Positions 14,921 through 23,419 are shown, counted from the first letter of the stretch. The stretch: DNA of 31,492 nt from JAHEJB01 sp041748175 (GCA_041748175.1 JBGTDU010000085.1:1-31492), one strand, 5' to 3'. Notes: generated by a model not told the origin, from the sequence alone. Numbers and translations are program-made.

Positions 14921-15493
14921 TTATCGGGTCGGGGCGGGGTTGCCGTTGAACCGCGTTGCATTGCCGTCGGTCGACGGGTTGAAGTCTCTGGAGACGAGCG
15001 AATGGTCCCGCAAATTCACCACCACATACCGAATGCGATTGACCTGCCGCGCGGCCACATCGACATCGAACATGTCAAACTGAAGGCATCGCGAGCCGGG
15101 TCCACACGGATGGCCTTCCTCGCGTTGCAGGATGAAGCCGCCCTCGAGCGCCGGGTTCGCCGCGTGCTCAAAAAGCGACTTCAATTCAGCGTCGGCAAAG
15201 ATGATGGCACGGGCCGTCTCTATCTCCTCATCATTTGGGCCGATCAACGATGTGGTCTCCACTGAACGCCTGACGAGCACGCCGCTTTCGTCCGTGATCG
15301 TCTTCGCGTACTCCCCGGCGTCTGCGTCGTACGAAACGGCGAACGTCCACTCAGCGCGTGATCCGTTTTCCAATTTGACGGTATCGATCCACGAGCGGAT
15401 GACGCGCTCACCTGCCGCATTCTGCGCCGCCGCCGAAAGTGGGACGATCAGGCCCAGGATAAGGGCCGTGGTGATGAAAAGTGTACGGTTCAT
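14921..15493 (-). CDS. Small secreted protein of unknown function, partner of the CAO-like gene
   Basis: 190 residues from the ATG at 15493, chosen because it starts a signal peptide (LFITTALILGLIVPLSAAAQ). The mature part is acidic, with an ATG-independent stretch ETARAIIFADAELKSLFEH, then a two-Cys segment HPCGPGSRCLQFDMFD and RIRYVVVNLRDHSLV. I do not recognise a named family. The helix, then strand-rich order and the last motif recall the small N-terminal domains of copper amine oxidases, which would make this and the downstream gene a split two-part enzyme; that is inference. It has no T9SS tail, so it would remain periplasmic unless carried by a partner. Confidence 0.72.
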   Translation of the reverse strand: MNRTLFITTALILGLIVPLSAAAQNAAGERVIRSWIDTVKLENGSRAEWTFAVSYDADAGEYAKTITDESGVLVRRSVETTSLIGPNDEEIETARAIIFADAELKSLFEHAANPALEGGFILQREEGHPCGPGSRCLQFDMFDVDVAARQVNRIRYVVVNLRDHSLVSRDFNPSTDGNATRFNGNPAPTR

Positions 15494-15914
15494 GGCAACA
15501 GTGGCAAGCCGGGACGGAAGTAGAGCAACAGCTAAAGGTGCGAGTTTTTTGCGCCGGAAGCAAGGGCGCACGGATTATCCGCCGGATGATGTCCTCTAAC
15601 GACTCGACACGCATCAGAGAACGTGCGAAAGGTTGCAAACACGGTATTCCCATCATTGACAAGAGCGCCAGGCAATTTGCGAAAACACGTCTTTGACAAG
15701 TACAGAAGAAAAGCCCGCAACGCCAACGCCCCCGACAATTTCCCCGGCCAGCATCACACCGGATGCCTCCGCTTCTCCTGGCGGTCGGTCGGTTGACGGG
15801 CTATAGTTCTTTGACCGAGCGAACACATCGGGAAGGTTATATTGGCGGCCCGGCCATGATGTTCTGGCGCAACGGAGCTTCCCTCATCCGCGGCGCACAA
15901 TTCTGCCACGATTG
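15494..15914. other. 421-bp intergenic region between divergent operons
   Basis: It separates the minus-strand secreted pair from the + strand E1 dehydrogenase and must carry both promoters. No open frame has family features, and no tRNA-like cloverleaf or riboswitch was recognised. A Bacteroidota-type promoter candidate for the E1 gene is listed separately; nothing convincing was found for the minus-strand pair. Confidence 0.55.
15810..15845 (+). promoter_or_regulatory. Bacteroidota-type promoter candidate for the E1 dehydrogenase operon
   Basis: TTTG at 15810-15813 as a -33 element and TATATTGG at 15838-15845 against the -7 consensus TAnnTTTG (one mismatch in the fixed bases), with 24 bases between. 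It would give a leader of about 60 bases before the ATG at 15915. The spacing is at the long end, so this is tentative. Confidence 0.3.
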
Positions 15915-18071
15915 ATGAAACGCGACACGACCAAGGCGTCCACCGATACAGAGGCTCGGTTTAAGACAAGCGATCTCATTTCTCCGGGAGACGGCGCAGA
16001 TGGATCCCCGGCCGCGCCTACCACGGCAGCGGCTCTCGTCGACTACGAGGGAGATCTCCAGGTTACTCCTCTTGGCCCAAAGGACTTCGACCCCGAATTG
16101 CTGAAGGCCGCGCTGCGTATGATGATGACCTCGCGGCGGCTGGACGAGAAGATGCTGACGCTGCTCAAACAGGGCAAAGGCTATTTCCACATCGGAGCGT
16201 CGGGCCATGAAGCTGCCCAGGTTGGTCTCGGATTTCATCTTAAAGGCGGCCACGACTGGTTCTGCTTCTACTACCGCGATCTGGCCATGGCGCTTTCAAT
16301 CGGGTTTACTGCGGAGAATGCGTTGCAAGCCCACTTTGCCAAAGCCGGGGATCCGAACGGCGCAGGCCGACAGATGCCCGAGCATTTCGGCCACCGCGAA
16401 CTGAACATCATGACCACGTCGTCCTCCGTGGGCGCCCAATTCATGCCGGGCGTTGGGCTTGCATTGGCCTCCCAGCGGGACGGCACTGACCAGATTACGT
16501 ACATCTCCGGCGGGGAAGGGTCCACGAGCCAGGGCGCGTTTCATGAGGCCCTCAACTGGTCGGCGCGTGCGCAGGCTCCCGCGCTCTTCCACATTCAGGA
16601 TAACGGCTACGCCATCTCCGTTCCGGTCTCCGAGCAGACAGCGGGCGGATCCATCTACCCCATGCTCGGCGGCTACCCCGGTCTCACCCGCGCGCGCTAC
16701 GACGGGACCGACTTCTTCACTACTTTTGCCGTAGGTAAGGCCGCCGTCGATCACGTTCGTTCGGGGAGAGGGCCGGTCGCGCTTCTCGCCAATGTCGTAC
16801 GATTGCTCCCGCATTCGTCGTCCGACGACCACAGCAAGTATCGTGAGCAGGAGGAACTCGCGTCGGACCGGGAACGCGACCCCATCGTGCGCCTGGCCGC
16901 GCAGCTTGTCCAGGCACGCGTTATTTCCGAGGCGGACGTGGCGACAATGCGCCAGAAGGTGTCGTCCGAGATTGACGACCTGACGAAATCCGTTGAAACG
17001 CAGCCGGAATCGGCGGAGTCGAAAACGCACGTCTATTACGAGGGTGCGGATGAGCTCGTTTATGAGCAGCCCGGCCCCGAGGGCGACCTAGTCGTGTTGG
17101 TCGATGCCATCAACCACGCGCTCGATGAAGAGATGGCGCGCGACGAGCGCGTTCTCGTTTATGGCGAGGACGTGGGCGGCGGCAAAGGCGGCGTCTTCAC
17201 AGCTACCCGGGGGCTCGCTGAGAAACACGGCTCGGATCGCTGTTTCAATTCGCCGTTGGCCGAGCACTCCATCGTTGGTTCCGCCGTTGGGCTCTCCGTC
17301 GCCGGTTTCAAACCGGTCGTGGAAATCCAGTTTGCCGACTACATCTGGCCGGCGATGCAGCAGATCCGCAACCAGGTTTCGTCCTTCCGCTACCGGTCGA
17401 ACGGGACGTGGGCCTGCCCGATGGTAATCCGCGTCCCTTGCGGGGGTTACATCCACGGGGGCCTTTGCCACAGCCAGAACGTCGAGGCCATCTTTGGTCA
17501 TTTTCCAGGGCTCAAGGTGGTCATGCCCAGTACGGCTGCCGACGCAAAGGGACTTTTGAAAACGGCAGTCCGTTGCCATGACCCCGTGCTCTTCCTCGAG
17601 CACAAGGCGCTATATCGTCAAGGCCCAGCCCGGAGTCCGGAGCCCCACGCGGACTATCTCGTTCCCTTCGGAAAGGCGCGCGTGGTGCGTGAGGGGACCG
17701 ATCTTACGATTGTGACCTGGGGCGCCATTGTCTACAAAGCCCTGAACGTTGCCAAGGCGCTGGAAAAGGAAGGGGTTTCCGTCGAGATCATCGACATTCG
17801 GTCCATCCTTCCCTTTGACTCGGAAGCCATCCTGGAGTCGGTTCGCAAGACGAACCGCGTGCTCGTCGCCTACGAGGACCACGAGTTCATGGGATTCGGC
17901 GCCGAGATCGCTGCGCAAGTGGCCGACAAGACGTTCGAGCACCTCGACGCTCCGGTCAAGCGGCTAGCCGGAACTTTCAATCCGACGCCCTACGCCGACG
18001 CGCTCGAAAGGGATGTGCTTCCTCAAGACGAGGATGTCCTGAATGCGGCGCGGAGCCTACTCAGCTACTGA
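15915..18071 (+). CDS. Fused alpha/beta thiamine-dependent 2-oxo-acid dehydrogenase E1
   Basis: 718 residues from the ATG at 15915 (a TTG precedes it directly). The first 370 residues are E1 alpha: GKGYFHIGASGHEAAQVGLG, YYRDLAMALSIG, and the thiamine-diphosphate motif GEGSTSQGAFHEALNW...QDNGYAIS (from about 199). The second half, from about residue 395, is E1 beta: ALDEEMARDERVLVYGEDVG, FNSPLAEHSIVGSAVGLSVAG, QFADYIWPAMQQIRNQ, and the transketolase C-domain (DLTIVTWGAIVYKALNVAK, VEIIDIRSILPFD, VAYEDHEFMGFGAEIAAQV). Such fusions are common in Bacteroidota and act on branched-chain 2-oxo acids or pyruvate within the E1-E2-E3 complex; sequence alone does not decide which. The first 55 residues are a low-complexity extension. 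The DUF1573 gene starts 12 bases after the stop. Confidence 0.9.
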   Translation: MKRDTTKASTDTEARFKTSDLISPGDGADGSPAAPTTAAALVDYEGDLQVTPLGPKDFDPELLKAALRMMMTSRRLDEKMLTLLKQGKGYFHIGASGHEAAQVGLGFHLKGGHDWFCFYYRDLAMALSIGFTAENALQAHFAKAGDPNGAGRQMPEHFGHRELNIMTTSSSVGAQFMPGVGLALASQRDGTDQITYISGGEGSTSQGAFHEALNWSARAQAPALFHIQDNGYAISVPVSEQTAGGSIYPMLGGYPGLTRARYDGTDFFTTFAVGKAAVDHVRSGRGPVALLANVVRLLPHSSSDDHSKYREQEELASDRERDPIVRLAAQLVQARVISEADVATMRQKVSSEIDDLTKSVETQPESAESKTHVYYEGADELVYEQPGPEGDLVVLVDAINHALDEEMARDERVLVYGEDVGGGKGGVFTATRGLAEKHGSDRCFNSPLAEHSIVGSAVGLSVAGFKPVVEIQFADYIWPAMQQIRNQVSSFRYRSNGTWACPMVIRVPCGGYIHGGLCHSQNVEAIFGHFPGLKVVMPSTAADAKGLLKTAVRCHDPVLFLEHKALYRQGPARSPEPHADYLVPFGKARVVREGTDLTIVTWGAIVYKALNVAKALEKEGVSVEIIDIRSILPFDSEAILESVRKTNRVLVAYEDHEFMGFGAEIAAQVADKTFEHLDAPVKRLAGTFNPTPYADALERDVLPQDEDVLNAARSLLSY

Positions 18072-18083
18072 CAGATCCCCCCA

Positions 18084-18836
18084 ATGCGCAGCGCACTTCG
18101 ATTCCTCCTGGTGGTGTTCATGGTGGCCGTGGGAAGCCATGCGGACGCGCAAGGCGTTCTGACGTTCGAAACCGAAACCCACGATTTTGGCTCAATCACC
18201 GAAGGTGAAACGCCCACCTACACCTTCCGATTTACAAACACCGGCGACGAGCCGCTGACGATCAGCCACGTTCAGCCATCCTGTGGATGCACCGCTCCAT
18301 CGTACTCCACAGAGCCTGTTCTGCCGAACGCGATGGGCGAAATCACGGTAGCGTATAACTCGGAGGGGCGCCCCGGCGACTTCAACAAGACGGTAAGCGT
18401 GCAGGCGCGCGGTGCTGCTGAAGGCCACTCCACGCTTCGAATAACGGGCACGGTCATCTCCGTGAACATCGAGAATGGCGTGGTTCAGGGCGGCGTAGTC
18501 TTCGATGCCGACACCTTTACTTTCGAGAACATCGTGGCCGAGAGCCCGCTCGCGCACGTTTTCAGAATGCAGAACAGAGGCGAGCGCCCACTGAGGATCC
18601 ACGAAGCCAGGGTGTTCAATACCGCCGTTGTGGTGACGTACCCGGTTCGTCTCATCTTCCCCGGCGAGATCGTGGAGATTGCCGTCTCTGTTGAACGTGC
18701 GGACGCCGTGCTAAACAGTCGCGGCGAATTGGATGCGGCGATCATTCTGGCAACGGACGACCTAAATCAACCAGCAAAATCGCTGCGCCTTCGCGGCCGG
18801 CCGACTGGCGAGGATCAGGCGTCCTTTTCTGAGTAA
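18084..18836 (+). CDS. Secreted DUF1573-domain protein
   Basis: 250 residues. A signal peptide (FLLVVFMVAVGSHADAQ) is followed by the DUF1573 immunoglobulin-like domain: ETHDFGSITEGETPTYTFRFTNTGDEPL, HVQPSCGCTAPSYS with the paired Cys, and YNSEGRPGDFNKTVSV. A second, less conserved repeat follows (FENIVAESPLAHVFRMQNRGERPLRI). The fold is that of HYDIN/ASPM-type domains; function is unknown, probably periplasmic or surface scaffold. It lies 12 bases after the E1 gene and may share its transcript. A 6-bp hairpin lies just past the stop. Confidence 0.88.
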   Translation: MRSALRFLLVVFMVAVGSHADAQGVLTFETETHDFGSITEGETPTYTFRFTNTGDEPLTISHVQPSCGCTAPSYSTEPVLPNAMGEITVAYNSEGRPGDFNKTVSVQARGAAEGHSTLRITGTVISVNIENGVVQGGVVFDADTFTFENIVAESPLAHVFRMQNRGERPLRIHEARVFNTAVVVTYPVRLIFPGEIVEIAVSVERADAVLNSRGELDAAIILATDDLNQPAKSLRLRGRPTGEDQASFSE

Positions 18837-18842
18837 ATGCCG

Positions 18843-18889
18843 ACGCGGTTATTCCCGCGTGAGAACTTGATAAGCCGAAAAGTTTATCA
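18843..18889 (+). terminator. Two short hairpins after the DUF1573 gene
   Basis: ACGCGG (18843-18848) pairs with CCGCGT (18855-18860), and TGATAA (18868-18873) with TTATCA (18884-18889). Neither is followed by a strong T-run, though T-rich DNA occurs at 18921-18927. They may weakly terminate or attenuate before the DUF547 gene. Confidence 0.35.
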
Positions 18890-18931
18890 TAGGCGCCGTC
18901 GATAGGAATCGTCGATGCCTACTTTTTTGCC

Positions 18932-19825
18932 ATGCTCCAAACGTTGCGAATGACACTGTTTCCTTTTTTGGCACTCTTGCTTGCCGCGTGCACGGTGGCC
19001 CCGGATGCCGGTCCTATGCCGGACGGCCCACCTCCAGCGGCGGCGGTTGATTACGAGGCGACCCTCACGCGGATCCTGGATGCGGTGGTTACTGCGGGTG
19101 GGCTTGTGGATTACGCGCTATTGAGATCAGGTTTTCAGGCGGAGTTCGACAGCGTTCTCGCGGCCGTTGAGCAATTCGACCCGACCCAACTATCATCCGA
19201 CGCCGACAAGCTGGCCTTCTTCCTGAACGCCTACAACGTCCGGATGCTCAAGAATATCCTCGACGCGCCTGGCGTGAACAACATCGAAACGGAAGGCCAG
19301 TTCGAGCCGTTTTTCCAGACGCCGTTTCGGGTGGCCGGGTTCAATATGACGCTTAACCAACTTGAGAACGGCATTCTGAGGATGCAGGCCACCGTGGATG
19401 GTGCGCTTGTGCCCGCGGGGTTGGTTGCGCTGCGGCCGTCTGAGCTGGATCCGCGAATCCACGTCGGGCTCAATTGCGGAGCCGTGTCTTGCCCTAGGCT
19501 GCGCGACGAGGCCTTCAGGGCGGCGGTCGTCTCAAATCAGCTGGAGACGGCGCTGTTAGAGTTCGCCGACAGCCCCAAACTTGCCAATGTCAACGGTGCC
19601 GAGGTTGCCATTTCGAGCCTCATAGACTGGTTCGGCGAAGATTTTGATGGCACAGGCGTTCCGGTCGGCAACTATTTCCTCGAGGTTATGAGCCCTTCCA
19701 GGTCGGGCTTCGCGACGATTCAGACCATATTCGAAGGGCGCGACACAGCGGGAATTCGAGCGGTCGTACTGGGTGAGCCTGGATTTCAGTTCGCCTACGA
19801 TTGGACCGTCAACCGAGCAAACTGA
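18932..19825 (+). CDS. DUF547-domain lipoprotein
   Basis: 297 residues. The lipobox LLAAC at about residue 20 marks a lipoprotein. The DUF547 signature is clear: LAFFLNAYNVRMLKNILD, FFQTPFRVAGFNMTLNQLENGILR, DPRIHVGLNCGAVSCPRLRDEAF. The motif N-C-G-A-V-S-C-P with its two Cys is the family's most conserved part; DUF547 is structurally related to papain-like folds but its activity is unknown. An ATG at 18950 is an alternative start. The beta-barrel gene begins 4 bases after the stop, so the two are translationally close. Confidence 0.9.
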   Translation: MLQTLRMTLFPFLALLLAACTVAPDAGPMPDGPPPAAAVDYEATLTRILDAVVTAGGLVDYALLRSGFQAEFDSVLAAVEQFDPTQLSSDADKLAFFLNAYNVRMLKNILDAPGVNNIETEGQFEPFFQTPFRVAGFNMTLNQLENGILRMQATVDGALVPAGLVALRPSELDPRIHVGLNCGAVSCPRLRDEAFRAAVVSNQLETALLEFADSPKLANVNGAEVAISSLIDWFGEDFDGTGVPVGNYFLEVMSPSRSGFATIQTIFEGRDTAGIRAVVLGEPGFQFAYDWTVNRAN

Positions 19826-19829
19826 CGGA

Positions 19830-20786
19830 ATGAAACGGTTTCTGGCCATCGTGGGTCTGCTCTGGCTTCTTCAGGGAAGTGTAGAGCCCGCAACCGCTCA
19901 AGCCTGGGCGCAGGAAGCTGGAAAGGTGTACGCAAAGGTTTCTCAGAGCTTCTCATCGACGAAGTCGCGATACGATGCAAGCGGCAGCGTCGTCCCATTT
20001 GACGAAACCACCAATGGCGGCTTTCGGGAGCGAAGCACGTATTTCTACGGGGAGGTTGGGGTAACCGACAGGCTGACGGTTGCCATCTCGGTGCCTTACA
20101 AAAGGCTCTATGTGACCGACGAGACGTTCGATCCGACGTTCGAACGTGAGTCTTTTGCCTGGGGTTCGGCGAGCGTAGCGGCGCGATACGACATCGGCCC
20201 GGCGTTGGGGCTGGCCGCCGATAATCCGACCGTATTGGCCGCAAATCTCGGCCTCAGCGTGCCGATGGGTTACACGAGGAACTACGACCCGGCTGTTGGC
20301 CCCGGCCAACTCGACATCCAGGCCACGCTAAACATCGGGCGGAGCCTGTGGCCTTTCCCCGGCTATGTCCAGGCGGGCGTGGGCTATCGCCGCCGCACGA
20401 GCTCCTTCGGCTTTTCCACCGCAACCGGATGCGGGAATGATTTGATGGACGCAGACGGAAAATCCTGCCTGCCGGATGAAGACGCCCGGCGAAGCTATGG
20501 CGACGAGCTTCTTTTCTCCGCCGAAGGCGGCGCGACGCTCGGCCCGTTTCTCTTTCAGGCGCTGGTTGACGCTCACTGGTCGGTCTCTGCCCCGGCCGCA
20601 CCCGATAGCCTGGCGACTGTGCAGCCGGAAGGATTCGAGTTGCAGCGATATATCCTCGTTGGCGTCGGCGCGACGGTGCAAGGACCGTTCGGCGTGGGGC
20701 TGAGTTTCCAGGCTTTCACTGCGGCCCACGCCCAAAATGCGCTGGGCGGCAGGCTGATCTTTGTCGGGCTCGAAAGAAAATTCTGA
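19830..20786 (+). CDS. Outer-membrane beta-barrel protein
   Basis: 318 residues from the ATG at 19830, which begins a signal peptide (FLAIVGLLWLLQGSVEPATAQ); an open frame from 19773 overlaps the DUF547 gene and is rejected. The mature protein is alternating aromatic/polar strands (KVYAKVSQSF, STYFYGEVGVTDRLTVAISVPY, SVAARYDIG, GYVQAGVGYRRR) and ends in a Phe (LERKF), typical of barrels inserted by the BAM complex. Transported substrate cannot be inferred. It sits between the DUF547 lipoprotein and the cytochrome gene and is likely part of the same envelope cluster. Confidence 0.85.
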   Translation: MKRFLAIVGLLWLLQGSVEPATAQAWAQEAGKVYAKVSQSFSSTKSRYDASGSVVPFDETTNGGFRERSTYFYGEVGVTDRLTVAISVPYKRLYVTDETFDPTFERESFAWGSASVAARYDIGPALGLAADNPTVLAANLGLSVPMGYTRNYDPAVGPGQLDIQATLNIGRSLWPFPGYVQAGVGYRRRTSSFGFSTATGCGNDLMDADGKSCLPDEDARRSYGDELLFSAEGGATLGPFLFQALVDAHWSVSAPAAPDSLATVQPEGFELQRYILVGVGATVQGPFGVGLSFQAFTAAHAQNALGGRLIFVGLERKF

Positions 20787-20870
20787 GGCGAATGTCGCTG
20801 CCGTCGAACGGCGAAAACGAAACCTCAGACGCCGAACGGTCCAACCCCAACCGACCGAACGTCGAGCGCG

Positions 20871-20890
20871 AGGGCATTTATTCGTGCCCT
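20871..20890 (+). terminator. Weak hairpin between barrel and cytochrome genes
   Basis: AGGGCA (20871-20876) pairs with TGCCCT (20885-20890) around an 8-base loop and is followed by GTTTGT. A weak intrinsic terminator in the 177-bp gap, which could separate the DUF547/barrel unit from the cytochrome/YceI/DUF5777 unit. Confidence 0.35.
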
Positions 20891-20963
20891 GTTTGTCATG
20901 GGCCGCCCCGTAGGTATTCTGTTCAGAGTTCAACACGTCAAGGCATTGCTGATGTGGTCTGAC

Positions 20964-21380
20964 ATGCCCAGAATCCAGCTTGTGAGATGCCTCCTGGCGC
21001 CAATCGTCTTTCTGTTGGTCGGGGGATGCCGAAGCACCGTTGTGGGTCCGCCTGATATTGTCGAGCCGACGGACCCCGTTTCGTTTTCGAACGACGTCTT
21101 CCCCATTTTCGAGCAAAGTTGTGCCCTTTCGGGTTGCCACGCAGGTTCGGGTACGAATGGCGTTCGGCTGGGGAGCTATGTCGAAGCCGCCTCCAGCGTT
21201 GGTCTCCAGTACGGCGAGCTTGTGATCCAGCCGTTCGACGCCGATGGCAGCCCGATCGTCGACAAAATCAGCGGCGTTCCGCTGTTTGGCGTCCGGATGC
21301 CATTTGGCGGAAAGCCGCTCTCCGGTGAACAAATTGGCCTGATTCGCGGGTGGATCGATCAAGGCGCGCAAAACAACTAA
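20964..21380 (+). CDS. CX4CH c-type cytochrome-like lipoprotein
   Basis: 138 residues from the ATG at 20964, chosen because it begins the lipoprotein signal LLAPIVFLLVGGC; upstream starts at 20898 and 20952 add nothing recognised. The haem site is FPIFEQSCALSGCHAG: Cys-X4-Cys-His rather than the usual Cys-X2-Cys-His. MPFGGKPLSGEQIGLIRGWIDQGA is the C-terminal segment typical of planctomycete/Bacteroidota cytochrome domains and includes a possible Met ligand. It would carry electrons in the periplasm. The YceI gene starts 11 bases after the stop. Confidence 0.86.
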   Translation: MPRIQLVRCLLAPIVFLLVGGCRSTVVGPPDIVEPTDPVSFSNDVFPIFEQSCALSGCHAGSGTNGVRLGSYVEAASSVGLQYGELVIQPFDADGSPIVDKISGVPLFGVRMPFGGKPLSGEQIGLIRGWIDQGAQNN

Positions 21381-21391
21381 CTCCGACTGCC

Positions 21392-21940
21392 ATGTTTCCG
21401 AAACGCCGCATTCAGGTTCTCTTCTTTTTGCTTCTGTTCACAGCCATCCCGGCCCAGGCGCAGCGGTATGGAACGGAGACGGGGAGGGTCGAATTCACAT
21501 CGCGCGTTCCGCTGCATACGTTCACAGGAACGTCGGACCACCTTTCCGGAGAGATCGACCTCGCCGACGGAAGCGTCGACTTTTTCGTAGACCTCGAAAC
21601 GCTCCAGACCGGGATTGGTCGGCGGGATAGGGACATGCGGGAAACGCTGGAGACGGACAGTTTTCCATTTGCCGAGTTCACTGGACGCCTTCTCACCACA
21701 TTTAATCCGCAGGCATCAGGTGCCCAACAAGCTCGCGTGCAGGGCTCGTTCAAGATCCATAATGTCAGCCGGACGATCACAGCCTCGGGCACTCTTCAAA
21801 AAACTGGCAACCAGATCCGCATGATTGCCAACTGGGAGATCAACCTGAAGGACTACGAGATCACACCACCCCGGCTACTCGTGGTTCGGGTGAATGAAGT
21901 GCAGGCTGTCCGCGTCAACGCTCTTCTTTCGCTCCGCTAG
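21392..21940 (+). CDS. YceI-family periplasmic protein
   Basis: 182 residues from the ATG at 21392, which begins a signal peptide (VLFFLLLFTAIPAQAQ). The lipocalin-like YceI domain shows GRVEFTSRVPLHTFTGTSDHLSG, FFVDLETLQTGIGRRDRDMRETLE, FPFAEFTGRL and GSFKIHNVSRTI. The family binds isoprenoid-type lipids such as quinones. Between a c-type cytochrome and a DUF5777 barrel, with gaps of 11 and 8 bases, it belongs to a three-gene set recurring in Bacteroidota, possibly linking quinone-like ligands to electron transfer at the outer membrane. Confidence 0.9.
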   Translation: MFPKRRIQVLFFLLLFTAIPAQAQRYGTETGRVEFTSRVPLHTFTGTSDHLSGEIDLADGSVDFFVDLETLQTGIGRRDRDMRETLETDSFPFAEFTGRLLTTFNPQASGAQQARVQGSFKIHNVSRTITASGTLQKTGNQIRMIANWEINLKDYEITPPRLLVVRVNEVQAVRVNALLSLR

Positions 21941-21948
21941 GTATCGCG

Positions 21949-22812
21949 ATGACCCTTCGACGAGCACTCCTGTTTACCGTTCTGCTTCTTGTCGCGATGC
22001 CGACGTGGGGGCAAGTTGAACGAGTCCGAGCCGATCCGCATCCTCCCGTTGAGGACCTTTTCAAGGCCCCGACCATCATTAGTACCCAATCGGTTACGGC
22101 GCTTCCGGCGGGCAATCTCAACGTCACCATCCACCACGCTTTCGCAAGCATCGGCGCTGGTACAGGAGGACTCTTCGGCCTGGATGGCCCGGCCAACATC
22201 CGAATTGGAATTGACGTGGGCGTCACGGACTGGCTGTCGGTCGGTGTGGGCCGATCACGGTTCGACAGGCAATATGATATCCGCTCGAAGTTGACCGTTT
22301 TTCGGCAGCGGGCGAATGGCTCCATTCCACTACAGGTCGCGCTTTCAGGCAACGCAGCCGCAACGACGGTCCACTCAGACGACATGGATTTCGTTGACAG
22401 GCTGAGCTACGGAGGAGCCCTGCTGATTGCTCGGAGGTTCTCCGATCGCTTGAGCGTGCAGGTCGCGCCGATGGTCGGCCACGCCAACACGGTCTTTGTG
22501 CAACGTGCGCCAAACGGCCTCCTGACCCCGGAAAACACGGTCTTTGCCATAGGGCTCGGAGCGCAACTTCAGGTATCGTCCTACTTGTCCTTGCTGGCTG
22601 AATATGTGCCGGTTGTTGGCCCTCGCTCGGATGGTACGGCCAATGCAATGGCGGTAGGGGTTGCTATCGACACGGGTGGCCACGTATTTCAACTCTTCCT
22701 CTCCGGCTCGCCCTACGCCGTCGAGCAACAAACGCTGGGACAGAACTCGGACAATTTTTTCGATGGCGATATCCGGCTCGGCTTCACGGTGAACAGGGTT
22801 TTCGGGCTATGA
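21949..22812 (+). CDS. DUF5777-type beta-barrel protein
   Basis: 287 residues. Signal peptide (ALLFTVLLLVAMPTWG) then a barrel-like mature chain with the family segments VEDLFKAPTIISTQSVTALPAGNLNVTIHHAFA, the GLFGLDGPANIRIGIDVGVTDWLSVGVGRSR stretch, and a C-terminal QNSDNFFDGDIRLGFTVNRVF. Function is unknown; family members lie next to cytochrome and YceI genes, as here, and are predicted outer-membrane barrels. It closes the 20964-22812 unit, and the MOSC gene starts about 100 bases later. Confidence 0.85.
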   Translation: MTLRRALLFTVLLLVAMPTWGQVERVRADPHPPVEDLFKAPTIISTQSVTALPAGNLNVTIHHAFASIGAGTGGLFGLDGPANIRIGIDVGVTDWLSVGVGRSRFDRQYDIRSKLTVFRQRANGSIPLQVALSGNAAATTVHSDDMDFVDRLSYGGALLIARRFSDRLSVQVAPMVGHANTVFVQRAPNGLLTPENTVFAIGLGAQLQVSSYLSLLAEYVPVVGPRSDGTANAMAVGVAIDTGGHVFQLFLSGSPYAVEQQTLGQNSDNFFDGDIRLGFTVNRVFGL

Positions 22813-22915
22813 TAGATTTCATGGTGGGAAGCGTTTCGCAACCGCTCAGCCTGGACAACCGGGGGCAAGTCCTCGATGTCCGCTGCCTCTGCCTGGTAGC
22901 GCTAGCTTCAATTCT

Positions 22916-23398
22916 ATGAATCAGGCGAACCCAGGCCGTGTATTCCAGATCAGCACGTCGAACGGCGGCGTGCCCAAGCACGGCGTCCACGAGTCGTTCG
23001 TTTCTGCGCATGGATTGGAAGGCGACGCCGTCGAACATCCTAAAATCCACGGTGGGCCGGAACGCGCTGTTTGTCTCTACTCGCTCGACAGGATCCACCT
23101 TTTGCAGGAAGAGGGCCATCCCATATTTCCTGGAGCGGTTGGCGAAAACCTCACGCTCAGTGGAATCAGCTGGGCCGAGATGGTTCCGGGTGCCGTGCTT
23201 TCGATTGGCAACGAAAAGGGCCCACGGCTTCAGCTGGTCAAGGCCGTGTCTCCGTGCAACACGATTGCTGCCTTTTTCAAGGACGGCGCGTTCAAACGCA
23301 TCGACGAAGATCGCCGGCCCGGGTGGGCACGTTGGTACGCACGTGTTCTTCAGGAAGGCCCAGTTCGGACTGGCGACGCCGTGCGAATCGGGCCATAG
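22916..23398 (+). CDS. MOSC-domain protein
   Basis: 160 residues, from an ATG after a TTCT spacer. The MOSC (molybdenum cofactor sulfurase C-terminal) fold shows GLEGDAVEHPKIHGGPERAVCLYS, FPGAVGENLTLSGI, and AVSPCNTI, whose conserved Cys is proposed to carry or transfer sulfur to the molybdenum cofactor. It is a stand-alone, YiiM-like small MOSC protein. Substrate is unknown. It is on the strand of the preceding cluster but has its own roughly 100-bp upstream gap. Confidence 0.9.
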   Translation: MNQANPGRVFQISTSNGGVPKHGVHESFVSAHGLEGDAVEHPKIHGGPERAVCLYSLDRIHLLQEEGHPIFPGAVGENLTLSGISWAEMVPGAVLSIGNEKGPRLQLVKAVSPCNTIAAFFKDGAFKRIDEDRRPGWARWYARVLQEGPVRTGDAVRIGP

Positions 23399-23419
23399 GT
23401 CGCGCCCGGAAGGCTGGTC

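Noticed and set aside
20328..21371. 347-residue minus-strand open frame opposite the barrel and cytochrome genes
   Set aside because: It mirrors two + strand genes with clear signal peptides and family motifs, and the translated product has no recognisable domain. High GC keeps antisense frames open.
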